DNA from: Candidatus Gastranaerophilales bacterium
Lineage (GTDB): Bacteria > Cyanobacteriota > Vampirovibrionia > Gastranaerophilales > Gastranaerophilaceae
DNA: 64,000 bases
Direction: 5' to 3'
NCBI GenBank assembly: GCA_944325145.1
Contig: CALYDL010000009.1
Span: forward strand, 1-64,000
Position 1 is the stretch's first letter. Every line of letters starts with the position of its first letter. The translations under genes were made by a program, and so were the position numbers. Below the pieces are notes generated by a model, which had not been told where the DNA came from, did no database searches, and saw nothing but the letters and a program-made list of their open reading frames with translations. Shown piece after piece: positions 53,689 to 63,733 of the stretch.

Positions 53689-55563
53689 TCAGTTTATTTT
53701 TTTGTCGTACAAAAAGCTTGCATTTAAAACAACCAAAATTGATGCAAAATTATGAACAATGGCGCCTGTAACGGGAACTAAAATTCCAAATGCAGATAGA
53801 GTTAGTGAAATAACATTTATTGTCATTGAAATTATAATGTTTGTTTTAATTGTTTTAATTGTGGCATTTGACAGTTTTTTCAAATAAGAAATTTTATTTG
53901 GGTCATCGCCTGTAATTATAATGTCAGAACTTTCAATTGCAATATCAGAACCAAAGCTTCCCATAGAAATGCCGACATCTGCCGTTTTTAGAGCAATTGC
54001 ATCATTCACGCCATCACCTATCATACAAACCGTTTTGCCTTCTTTTTGAAGTTCTTCAATCTTCATTGCTTTTTCTTTTGGCATAAGGTTTGAATAAACC
54101 GTTTTAACCCCTGCTTTTTTAGCAAAATAGCCTGCGGTTAATTTGTTATCACCCGTTAATAAAACCGTTTCAAGGTTCATTTCATCATTTAAGGTTTCTA
54201 TTGCTTTAATTGAATTTTCTTTAATTGTATCTGAAAGCGCAATAAAACCTTTTGGTTGTTTATCAACTGCAATAATAAGGGTAATTTTGCCATCAAGCCT
54301 TTTTGAATTAACCGCTTTTTTCATTTCGCCCGTTAATTCAATGTTGTTATCTTCCATAAATTTTTCGTTGCCGATATAAATTCTTTTATTATCAAGCTTT
54401 GAATAAATTCCTTTGCCTGAAAACATTTTGAAATCTTGAGTTTCATTTAATTTAAAATCTTTTGATAAGGCATATTCAACAACGGCACAACCAATCGGGT
54501 GTTCAGATTTCATCTCAGATGAAGCAGCTAAATATAAAATGTCATCAACAGAAACGTCAGAAAATTTTTCAATATTTGAAACGGTAAGTTTTCCTTCTGT
54601 TAAAGTGCCTGTTTTATCAAAGGCAAAAGTTGTGCACCTTCCGATTGTTTCAAGGCCAATGCCGTCTTTTATGATAATTCCTTTTTTTGTAGCATTTCCG
54701 ATTGCTGCCATAATAGATGTTGGTGTTGCAAGAACAAAAGAACAGGGGCAAAAAACAACCAAAACCGTAACTGCTCTTGAAATTTCACCTGTTATTAAAT
54801 ATACAATAATTGCAAATAAAATGGCAGAAGGTATTAAAACTGTCGCCCACTTATCCACAATTCTTTGTGTGGGGGCTTTTTTATTTTCCGCTTCTTTTAC
54901 CAGTTTAATTAATTTTTGAACGGTTGAATCTTTGTATTCTTTTGTAACTTCAACATCAATAACGCCATAGCAATTTGTAGTTCCAGAAAAAACACTATCG
55001 CCCTTTTGTTTATCGACAGGAATGGATTCCCCTGTTACAATTGCTTGATTAATTGAAGTTTCACCTGAAATAATGACGCCATCCGATGGTATATCTTCAC
55101 CTGCTAAAATTCTTATTATGTCGCCCTTTTGAATGGTTTCTGCAGGAACAATTTCTTCTGTTACCGAGTTATCATTGATATTTAATTTTCTTGCCGTCTT
55201 TGGAACAAGATTTAAAAGTTTTGTTATTCCTTTTTTGGCTTTATCTATTGTAAGGTCTTCTAAAATTCCGCCAAGTGCCATAATAAAGGCAACTTCTGCC
55301 GCTGCAAAAATTTCATTTGTTAAAATTGCGGCCGTCATTGCAATTGAAATTAAAAGAGAGGCAGTTAATTTTTTATTCAAAAATAAATTCTTTAAGCCAA
55401 AATAAATTATAGGAACGCCTGAAATTATAATTGTAAAAACTGCAAAATCGACCATAAATGATATTTTAAAAAATGCAAAAATAGCACTTAAAATAAGAAA
55501 TATCATTGAAATTACGGTCATTTTAAGACCTGATAAAATTTTGCAAATTTTTTCCAGTTTCAT
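53689..55563 (-). CDS. Heavy-metal translocating P-type ATPase (P1B)
   Basis: Metal export or import ATPase with the CPC motif in helix 6 (VVFCPCSFVLATP), the phosphorylation site DKTGTLTEG, a histidine in HPIG, and GDGVNDAIALKTADVG. No N-terminal metal-binding CxxC domain: the 624-aa protein starts almost directly with membrane helices. The last helix region (PVTGAIVHNFASILVVLNAS) differs from classical Cu and Zn types, so the metal is uncertain (Zn, Cd, Mn or Cu). It lies 3 nt after ahcY. Confidence 0.9.
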   Translation of the reverse strand: MKLEKICKILSGLKMTVISMIFLILSAIFAFFKISFMVDFAVFTIIISGVPIIYFGLKNLFLNKKLTASLLISIAMTAAILTNEIFAAAEVAFIMALGGILEDLTIDKAKKGITKLLNLVPKTARKLNINDNSVTEEIVPAETIQKGDIIRILAGEDIPSDGVIISGETSINQAIVTGESIPVDKQKGDSVFSGTTNCYGVIDVEVTKEYKDSTVQKLIKLVKEAENKKAPTQRIVDKWATVLIPSAILFAIIVYLITGEISRAVTVLVVFCPCSFVLATPTSIMAAIGNATKKGIIIKDGIGLETIGRCTTFAFDKTGTLTEGKLTVSNIEKFSDVSVDDILYLAASSEMKSEHPIGCAVVEYALSKDFKLNETQDFKMFSGKGIYSKLDNKRIYIGNEKFMEDNNIELTGEMKKAVNSKRLDGKITLIIAVDKQPKGFIALSDTIKENSIKAIETLNDEMNLETVLLTGDNKLTAGYFAKKAGVKTVYSNLMPKEKAMKIEELQKEGKTVCMIGDGVNDAIALKTADVGISMGSFGSDIAIESSDIIITGDDPNKISYLKKLSNATIKTIKTNIIISMTINVISLTLSAFGILVPVTGAIVHNFASILVVLNASFLYDKKIN

Positions 55564-55566
55564 TTT

Positions 55567-56856
<1,290 letters not shown>

Positions 56857-56936
56857 TTAATTTGATTTTACCATAAAATTTTTGTGGTAGAATAGCTTTA
56901 GTGTATTGCATCAATATACAAAAAAGGAGATATTTT

Positions 56937-58595
56937 ATGAGCACAAAAGAATTTTTCACAAACTCCGAAGAATTGAAACAGCTTTATTCAGCTGCTCGTG
57001 CAACAATTACTGCACCGTTTTTCGGCAACAATGTAGAACATGTTCAAACAGTTTCCGAAGCTTACAAATTAGCTTTAAACAGCCCCGGAACAATTGAACT
57101 TACAGGCATGCCTGTTTACGAACCCGAAAAAATCGGCCTTCCAAAAGGCGCTAACCAATTATTATTCAACGATGGTACAGTTGTTGGCCGTTGCGCTGCA
57201 GCAAGAAAAATCGTTGGCGAACCAAATTGCGACCTTGGCTATTTATTGCCTATCATTCGTGAAGCAATTTACAATACACGTGACAGATTAATGTATAAAA
57301 CCGAAGTTGTTGTAGGTTTAGAAGAAGACTTTATGGTTAAAGCTCATCTTTTAATTCCTGAAGGCTTTGAAAACATTATGTATTCTTGGATGTTAAACTT
57401 CCAATACATTAACGAATACTATTCAAATATGTATGCAAATTCAAGAGAAATCAACGAAGGTGACCTTTTCATTTTCTCAGATCCTGATTGGACACACCCT
57501 GATTTCCCATACGGTTTAACATTCTTTGACCCTGTACACAACTGTGCAGCAATTTTAGGTATGAGATACTTCGGCGAACACAAAAAAGGTACATTAACAC
57601 TTGCTTGGGGTTGCGCTGCAAGAAACGGTTACGCTTCATGCCATGGCGGTATGAAAAGATATAACTTGGGCAACGATAAATCATTCCAAGTTGCAGTGTT
57701 TGGATTATCAGGTTCAGGCAAATCAACAATTACTCACGCAAAACACAATGACAAATATAATATCACCGTTCTTCACGATGACGCATTTATCATCAATATT
57801 CACGATAAATACACAATCGCTCTTGAACCTGCATACTTTGACAAAACTGCAGACTACCCAATCGGCTGCGCTGATAACAAATACATTTTGACTCAACAAA
57901 ACGCAGGCGCTATTCAATTAGCAGACGGCAAAGTTGTTTCAATCACGGAAGATATCAGAAATGGTAACGGCCGTGCAGTTAAATCAAAACTTTGGTCACC
58001 AAACAGAGTAGATAGAATTGATGAACCTATTAATGCTATTTTCTGGTTGATGAAAGATCCTACAATTCCTCCTGTATTAAAATTATCAGGTGCTTCATTA
58101 GGTTCTGCTATGGGTGCAACCTTAGCTACAAAAAGATCATCTGCTGAAAGATTGGCAAAAGGTGTTGACCCTAACGCATTAGTTGTTGAACCTTACGCTA
58201 ACCCGTTCAGAGTTTATCCTTTGGAAATGGATTATACAAGATTTAAACAATTAATCGCAGATGGCGTTGATTGCTACATCTTAAATACAGGTGAATTTAT
58301 GGGCACAAAAGTTAAACCGGCTCATACACTTGGCATCATTGAAGCTATCGTTGAAGGTACAGCTAAATTCCACAAATGGGAAAACTTCTCAGACATCGAA
58401 ATTATGGATATTGATGGCTTTGATGCATCATTTAGCAATAAAGAATATGCTGAACAATTTGCAGCAAGAATGCAAGACAGAATTAACTTCGTTAAATCAA
58501 GAGAAACAGAAAAAGCAGGCATCGACAAACTTCCTGCTGACGCTCTTGAAGCTCTTGAAAACGTTGTTAAACAAGTTAACGTTGCAAAAGTTTAG
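56937..58595 (+). CDS. pckA: Phosphoenolpyruvate carboxykinase (ATP)
   Basis: Interconverts oxaloacetate and PEP with ATP/ADP; in anaerobes it often runs toward oxaloacetate. The kinase-1a P-loop GLSGSGKSTITH is encoded near 57700-57735, followed by the LHDDAFIIN metal site. The 552-aa start at 56937 is fixed by AAGGAG 7 nt upstream; an in-frame ATG 36 nt earlier is inside the leader. TGGTAGAAT at 56885-56893 looks like an extended -10. Strong codon bias suggests high expression. Confidence 0.92.
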   Translation: MSTKEFFTNSEELKQLYSAARATITAPFFGNNVEHVQTVSEAYKLALNSPGTIELTGMPVYEPEKIGLPKGANQLLFNDGTVVGRCAAARKIVGEPNCDLGYLLPIIREAIYNTRDRLMYKTEVVVGLEEDFMVKAHLLIPEGFENIMYSWMLNFQYINEYYSNMYANSREINEGDLFIFSDPDWTHPDFPYGLTFFDPVHNCAAILGMRYFGEHKKGTLTLAWGCAARNGYASCHGGMKRYNLGNDKSFQVAVFGLSGSGKSTITHAKHNDKYNITVLHDDAFIINIHDKYTIALEPAYFDKTADYPIGCADNKYILTQQNAGAIQLADGKVVSITEDIRNGNGRAVKSKLWSPNRVDRIDEPINAIFWLMKDPTIPPVLKLSGASLGSAMGATLATKRSSAERLAKGVDPNALVVEPYANPFRVYPLEMDYTRFKQLIADGVDCYILNTGEFMGTKVKPAHTLGIIEAIVEGTAKFHKWENFSDIEIMDIDGFDASFSNKEYAEQFAARMQDRINFVKSRETEKAGIDKLPADALEALENVVKQVNVAKV

Positions 58596-58616
58596 TTTAA
58601 AATTTGCATAAACTGA

Positions 58617-58648
58617 TACAGCCCTTAAAATTAAGGGCTGTATTTTTA
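58617..58648. terminator. Terminator between pckA and the helicase gene
   Basis: TACAGCCCTTAA / TTAAGGGCTGTA palindrome followed by TTTTTAT. Confidence 0.9.
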
Positions 58649-58666
58649 TTTATAAAATAAGACTTC

Positions 58667-61261
58667 TTATTCTTCTTTATTTTTGCTTAATTCATAGTTA
58701 AAGATATCTACAACGGGTGGTTTCTTCAAGCTTAAAATAGCTTCCATTGCATTATCTTGAACTTCTTTATCAGGGGATAGTTCATAAACTAATTTCAAAA
58801 TATCAATTGTGCCGTTAATAACTCTTAAAAAGTCGCCATTATGATAAATTAATTCTTTTTCTCTTAATTTATTCATAATTTCTCCCCAGCCTTGTATTGC
58901 TTCATCTCTATCATCAGGGAGTTCGGAAAATTCAACAATATAAGGTGCAAGGTTTGTGCTTATGGGGGTTGGTTCTTCTTTTATGCCATGAGCCATTTCA
59001 AACTGGTCAACATCATCAACCAAATTTAAAATTGGCGTTAGAGAATCATTCAAATAGGCAACATCACCCTTAAATTCTCTTGAGGGGTTTTCGTCTTTAA
59101 CATCTGAAAACATTGAACAAATTGCAATTAATTCTTTTGGTGACATTTCACTTAAATATTTAGGGTCTAAGAGCATTTCTGTCATAATAATTTCATTTAT
59201 GCCAAAAACGCTTTTTGCAAGTTCGCCTTTTTCGGTTCTTGTATATGTTCCGTCTTCATTTTGTTCAACATAGCCAAAGGATTTCAATATATCAAGCCTT
59301 TCGCTAACAACATTTTCATTTCTTTCAATACTGTCTGCATTTTGGTGCCCTGCGAACGTTCTTAAGAGCATATCATCAAAATTGTTCAAATTTCTTTCGG
59401 ATAAAATTGAAGCGTATGAAATTTGATATTGGCTTCTTATTGCAGTGTCTTTTGAAGAAGTTTTTTGAACGTAGGTTTCATATTGTTCAAGGTCATATGG
59501 AATTACAATAACGTTTCCTATTTCATCTTTTCCTCTTCTTCCTGCACGGCCCGAACCTTGTTTAAAGGAAGCGTTTGAAATTTCCGTTATTTCAGTGCCG
59601 TCAAATTTTTCCATTGAAGGGAACACTGTTGTTCTAAACGGCATATTAATGCCTGCAATTAATGTATCTGTTGCAAAGCAAGCTTTAACAAGCCCCTTTC
59701 TTGAAAGTGTTTCAACAAGGCTTTTATAGGCAGGGAGTTTTCCTGCATGGTGAACGGCAAAACCTTTCATTAGGCGTTCTAATTCCATATCATCAAAATC
59801 TGAGCCTAAATATACGCCTTTTTCTTTTGCTTTTTGAACCTCATCATAAACCATTCTTGATTCTTCCGGCGTCAACAAGCTTTCAGAATGGTCTGCCGCT
59901 TTTTGCATTTCTTTGTTGCAGCCTTTTTTGGAAAAAATATAAAATAGGGCGGGGGTCATTTTTTTATCGTTTAAAAGTTTAATAACTTTGCTGAATTTCG
60001 GGTTATCAACAAAACTTCCTTCCGGTTCTTTTTTAATTGTGGTTGAACCTTTGTTTGATAAAATAAGCCCGATTGCTTCCGCTTTATCTTTATCTGCACC
60101 CGCTTCTTTTAATTTTTCTGCCAAATAACCTGCATTAAGTTCATTTCTTCTGCCGGCTAAACTTCTTAAATATTGAGCCAAAGCATCATAATCTTCTAAA
60201 CCTAAAATCTCACAGGCTTCTTCAGCTACTGCCAATTGGCGGTCTGAAGAATTAATTTTGTTTTCAAATTGATAAAGGTCTATTTTATGAGTTTTGGCAG
60301 CTTCAAGTTGAAGTTTTCCTTCTTCGTTTTGAGTTAAAATATATTCTCTTAAAGGAACATGCCTTTCAGTTTCAGGGACATTTACAAGGTGGGTTGGAAT
60401 TTCACCGTTTAATTCAGAAAGCCAAGCTTCAATATCTTGAGCATTTGAAGCTGTTGCAGAAAGCATCATTTGTTTCATATGGCTTGGAGTATTCATAACT
60501 GATTCTTCCCAAACAGTGCCTCTTTCTCTGTCACCCATATAGTGAAATTCATCGTAAATAACACCGTCGTAATCGGCATATTCAATATCTGCAATTCTTT
60601 TATCACTTGATAAAAGCGAATTTCTATATATTTCTGTTGTCATAACAAGAATGGGGGCATCGGGGTTAATTTGGGTATCACCTGTTAAAAGCCCTATATT
60701 ATCTGTATTTACAAGGTTTCCTTCTTCATTGTATTCTCCAAAAAGCTTTGAAAATTCTGTATATTTTTCATTACTTAAAGCTTTCAAGGGGGATAGATAA
60801 ATTAATTTTTTACCTTTATCTAAAGCATCTTTAATTGCATATTCGGCAATTAATGTTTTTCCTGTTCCTGTCGGAGCTGAAACAATTGTTGTTGCATTTT
60901 CTTTTGTATAAGCATCAATTGCTTCTTGTTGGTATCTATCAAGGGTAAATTTACCGTGGGTTTCTTCAAATGGGGCAGGTTTTTCTTTAACTTCATCAGG
61001 CAAATCTATTGACATTAATTTGTCGAAATCAAAATAAGATTGGCTGAAAGGATGAGAACTTTTTGCAGATTTATTAATATTAAAACCCACTAAAAAAGGG
61101 TCGTAGCCGTCTTGAATTTTTGAACCGTATTCAAAGTAGAATTCAGGCGTCCAACTTGGCCTTTGGCATCCTTCTTTCTTTTCGTGTTTTTGTCTTCTTT
61201 TGCTTCTGCCTTCAAAATTAACTGAATTTAAGCGATAATTTTCTAAACTTACAACCCTCAT
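58667..61261 (-). CDS. Ski2-like DEAD/DEAH-box RNA helicase with FxG leader
   Basis: An 864-aa superfamily 2 helicase. Walker A APTGTGKT is at 129-136, DEFH at 237-240, SATASN follows as motif III, and ATDTLIAGINMP with QGSGRAGRRG gives motifs V and VI of the Ski2/Mtr4 branch. A ~100-aa N-terminal extension begins with a polar leader containing VNFEG (Phe16-x-Gly18) then a basic KRRQKHEKK stretch. The C-terminal ~250 aa resemble the helical part of Ski2 proteins. A role in RNA processing or decay is likely but unproven. RBS not obvious. Confidence 0.88.
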   Translation of the reverse strand: MRVVSLENYRLNSVNFEGRSKRRQKHEKKEGCQRPSWTPEFYFEYGSKIQDGYDPFLVGFNINKSAKSSHPFSQSYFDFDKLMSIDLPDEVKEKPAPFEETHGKFTLDRYQQEAIDAYTKENATTIVSAPTGTGKTLIAEYAIKDALDKGKKLIYLSPLKALSNEKYTEFSKLFGEYNEEGNLVNTDNIGLLTGDTQINPDAPILVMTTEIYRNSLLSSDKRIADIEYADYDGVIYDEFHYMGDRERGTVWEESVMNTPSHMKQMMLSATASNAQDIEAWLSELNGEIPTHLVNVPETERHVPLREYILTQNEEGKLQLEAAKTHKIDLYQFENKINSSDRQLAVAEEACEILGLEDYDALAQYLRSLAGRRNELNAGYLAEKLKEAGADKDKAEAIGLILSNKGSTTIKKEPEGSFVDNPKFSKVIKLLNDKKMTPALFYIFSKKGCNKEMQKAADHSESLLTPEESRMVYDEVQKAKEKGVYLGSDFDDMELERLMKGFAVHHAGKLPAYKSLVETLSRKGLVKACFATDTLIAGINMPFRTTVFPSMEKFDGTEITEISNASFKQGSGRAGRRGKDEIGNVIVIPYDLEQYETYVQKTSSKDTAIRSQYQISYASILSERNLNNFDDMLLRTFAGHQNADSIERNENVVSERLDILKSFGYVEQNEDGTYTRTEKGELAKSVFGINEIIMTEMLLDPKYLSEMSPKELIAICSMFSDVKDENPSREFKGDVAYLNDSLTPILNLVDDVDQFEMAHGIKEEPTPISTNLAPYIVEFSELPDDRDEAIQGWGEIMNKLREKELIYHNGDFLRVINGTIDILKLVYELSPDKEVQDNAMEAILSLKKPPVVDIFNYELSKNKEE

Positions 61262-61286
61262 TATATACCCTTCAAATTAACTGTTA

Positions 61287-61571
61287 TCAATGCTTTCGAA
61301 TAAAAGGCAATAAAGAAATTAAGGACAAAGCTATTGCAGAAAATGCTAACCCTGCACTAACTTTGCCCGCATTTAAAGTATTTGTTCCCCCTAATTTCAT
61401 AGTGTCGTTAGGGTTTTCATAGCTTGATATGGTATCTCTAAGGGAGACATTAGGCAGCTTGTCTGGCGGCGTAACGGCTCCAAAATTCAATTTCGCATTC
61501 TTCATAGAATTGTTTTCGGTCCCAAAACCGAAATTAATAGACGAAAAAGAACTATTCAAACCACACTTCAT
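61287..61571 (-). CDS. Small tail-anchored-like protein with NFGFG motif
   Basis: A 94-aa protein of unknown family. The polar N-terminal part contains INFGFG (residues 12-17), close to the FxG position in three other proteins of this window. A single membrane helix covers about residues 70-90 (AGLAFSAIALSLISLLPFI) and a short basic end follows, which is a tail-anchor layout. AAAAGG lies about 12 nt before the ATG. It directly precedes the helicase gene (25 nt), so co-expression is likely. Confidence 0.62.
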   Translation of the reverse strand: MKCGLNSSFSSINFGFGTENNSMKNAKLNFGAVTPPDKLPNVSLRDTISSYENPNDTMKLGGTNTLNAGKVSAGLAFSAIALSLISLLPFIRKH

Positions 61572-61664
61572 TAACTATTTTAGCCTTTTATTTGATTTTA
61601 GCTTGAAAAAACCGCTGAATAAATTTTATTGCTAAAATATGAAGGTTTTGTAACAAATTTGAAA

Positions 61665-62363
61665 CTAACAACCGCAAGTAAGCCCTGCACAAAGGTTTAT
61701 ATTTTGCCCTGTAATTCCTTTTGCGCTATCAGAGATTAAATATTTAATTAAATTTGCAATTTCAACAGGTTCAACAAACCTTTTTTGGGGAACTACATCA
61801 AGGGTTTCCATTTTTTCTTGTTCATTTAAAGCGGCGTTTGTTAACGGTGTTTCAACCCAGCCTGGGGAAATTGAATTAATTGTTATATTGTATTCGGCAA
61901 GCTCTAATGCCAAAGACTTTGAAAACCCGAAATATGCAGATTTTGTAGCACTATATAAGCTTGCGTTTGCTTCTCCAACAACTCCTGAAATTGAAGCTAT
62001 ATTAACTATTCTGCCGAATTTTTTTTGTTTCATATAGGGGACAACAAGGCTTGTTAAATAATAATGCGATATAAAATTAGAATTAAAAATTTTAATTGTT
62101 TCATCCAGCTTCATTTTATCTATCGGTGAATAAAGGTATTCGCCCGCATTATTTATAAGTATATCAATTTCGCCAAAGTTTTCTTTGACGTAATTATAAA
62201 GTTTATTAACATTTTTCGGGTCAGAAAGGTCTATACTTAAGTAATTTTCAATATCAAGTTTTTTTCTGCCCGTTTGAAAGACATTGTAACCTTCTGCTTT
62301 TAGTTTTTCTGCTGCAATTTTGCCTATTCCTGATGAGGAGCCTGTGATTAATACATTTTTCAT
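61665..62363 (-). CDS. Short-chain dehydrogenase/reductase
   Basis: NAD(P)-dependent SDR of 232 aa. Cofactor motif TGSSSGIGKIAAE (residues 7-19), NNAG, catalytic Ser in NIASISG and YSATKSAY with the Tyr and Lys. The closing part (SPGWVETPL, then ITGQNINLCAGLTCGC) is FabG-like. The substrate is unknown. It overlaps the preceding gene by 4 nt (ATGA). Confidence 0.9.
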   Translation of the reverse strand: MKNVLITGSSSGIGKIAAEKLKAEGYNVFQTGRKKLDIENYLSIDLSDPKNVNKLYNYVKENFGEIDILINNAGEYLYSPIDKMKLDETIKIFNSNFISHYYLTSLVVPYMKQKKFGRIVNIASISGVVGEANASLYSATKSAYFGFSKSLALELAEYNITINSISPGWVETPLTNAALNEQEKMETLDVVPQKRFVEPVEIANLIKYLISDSAKGITGQNINLCAGLTCGC

Positions 62364-62704
62364 TGTTCTTTTAATTTTAGCCCCGTTAAATCAATTTCAG
62401 TAAATTGCTGCATAATACTTTGAATGTTTTCATAAAGTGTTTCTCTTTCATCAGGAGAAAGCTGGCGAATTGCTTCTACAACCCTATGAATATTAGGGTT
62501 TTTGTCATACCAGCGGTTGTATTTTCTGGGATCGTTTTCTTCAACAATCTTCAAAAATGCAACACAATCCATGCTGATTACTTTGGGAATAGCGGCTAAA
62601 ATATCAATAGCCACTTCAGATTGCACTTTTTCATCCAAAGTTTCAAGAAGCGTCATAAATGCGCTTAGGTACCTGTCTTTGTCATACCACCTTAGATTTC
62701 CCAT
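62360..62704 (-). CDS. Small helical protein, unknown function
   Basis: A 114-aa soluble, helix-rich protein with no family I recognise. It carries a repeated RWYDK motif (residues 5-9 and near 67), each followed by a helical stretch, suggesting two similar halves. It is coupled to the SDR gene by ATGA overlap and divergent from the HU gene. Confidence 0.7.
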   Translation of the reverse strand: MGNLRWYDKDRYLSAFMTLLETLDEKVQSEVAIDILAAIPKVISMDCVAFLKIVEENDPRKYNRWYDKNPNIHRVVEAIRQLSPDERETLYENIQSIMQQFTEIDLTGLKLKEQ

Positions 62705-62767
62705 ATTCTAATTATAACAAGTTTTTAATAAAAATAGTATAAGTTTTGTATTTTTTTTAGAAAAAAC

Positions 62768-62796
62768 TTGCCAAAGATGAGAAAATTCAATATAAT
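62768..62796 (+). promoter_or_regulatory. Promoter of the HU gene
   Basis: TTGCCA, a 17-bp spacer and TATAAT, 27 nt before the ATG, with AAAGGGG as SD. A near-consensus housekeeping promoter. Confidence 0.85.
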
Positions 62797-62823
62797 CAGA
62801 CACATATAGAAAGGGGTTCTACA

Positions 62824-63102
62824 ATGAACAAAGAAGAATTAGTACAAGAAGTTGCTAAAAAAGCAAAAGTTACACAAAAAGAAGCAGTTGAAGTTTTAAA
62901 CAGCTTCATCGAAACAGTACAAAAATCAGTTTCAAAAGGTCAAAAAGTTACATTAGTTGGCTTTGGTACCTTTGAAGCTCGTAAAAGAGCTGCAAGAACT
63001 GGCCGCAACCCTCAAACAGGTAAAGAAATTAAAATTGCTGCAAAAACAGTTCCTGCATTTTCAGCCGGTAAAAAATTCAAAGAACTTGTTAACAAAAAAT
63101 AG
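62824..63102 (+). CDS. hup: HU family DNA-binding protein
   Basis: A 92-aa nucleoid protein that bends DNA. The N-terminal helical dimer part (ELVQEVAKKAKVTQKEA) and the arm GFGTFEARKRAARTGRNPQT with the intercalating Pro are typical. Strong promoter, SD and codon use suggest high expression. It has its own terminator. Confidence 0.97.
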   Translation: MNKEELVQEVAKKAKVTQKEAVEVLNSFIETVQKSVSKGQKVTLVGFGTFEARKRAARTGRNPQTGKEIKIAAKTVPAFSAGKKFKELVNKK

Positions 63103-63129
63103 TTTTTAGAGTTTTTTGAAAATAATTTG

Positions 63130-63160
63130 AAGCGGTATGGTTTCCATACCGCTTTTATTT
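63130..63160 (+). terminator. Terminator after the HU gene
   Basis: AAGCGGTATGG / CCATACCGCTT stem with TTT loop, followed by TTATTTTTG. Confidence 0.92.
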
Positions 63161-63217
63161 TTGTTATTGCAACCAAATAAGAAAAATTATAGAATATAGA
63201 AAGATAAGGGAAAAAGA

Positions 63218-63715
63218 ATGCTTGAGCTTTTAATTTTATACATTTTAAACAAATATGATTGCACTATTTATAAAATTCAAAAATTAATAGGAGAAATGTT
63301 TTTTATATTTTCATGCCCTTCTTTAGGGGCAATTAACCCTGCCCTTAAAAGGTTGGAAAATTTGGGGTGCGTTGAATATTCTTCTTTTATGTCAGATGGG
63401 GGAAAACTTTCTAAAACATACAAAATAACGCCCTTCGGGCTTAAATATTTAAAAGAAACAATTTCTTTATTTGATTTCAAAAATTCTGCGCACATGCTAA
63501 ATAACGCAAAAGTTTGCATAAGCATTTCAGACGTTTTAGACAACAAGCAAAAAGAAGATTTTTATTTTTTGGTTGTAAATAAATTAAAAATTTTAAAAAA
63601 AGACATTGAAAACAACTTATCAAACCCTTATATTTTATACACTGAAATTCAAAGAAAAGTTTTAGATGGCACAATAAAAGAAATAGATGAGCTTATTTTA
63701 ACAATTGAAAAATAA
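63218..63715 (+). CDS. PadR-like transcriptional regulator
   Basis: A 165-aa winged-helix protein of the PadR type: an N-terminal domain (LELLILYILNKYDCTIYKIQK, then PALKRLENLGCVEY and the wing SKTYKITPFGLKYL) and a C-terminal helical part for dimerisation (about 90-165). AAGGGA precedes the ATG. Ligand and targets are unknown; the next gene has its own promoter within this coding end. Confidence 0.8.
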   Translation: MLELLILYILNKYDCTIYKIQKLIGEMFFIFSCPSLGAINPALKRLENLGCVEYSSFMSDGGKLSKTYKITPFGLKYLKETISLFDFKNSAHMLNNAKVCISISDVLDNKQKEDFYFLVVNKLKILKKDIENNLSNPYILYTEIQRKVLDGTIKEIDELILTIEK

Positions 63716-63727
63716 CCATGGTATAAT
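63698..63727 (+). promoter_or_regulatory. Promoter of the last gene, likely leaderless
   Basis: TTAACA, 18-bp spacer and TGGTATAAT (extended -10); the ATG follows 6 nt after the -10 box, with only T in between and no SD. Confidence 0.6.
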
Positions 63728-63733
63728 TTTTTT

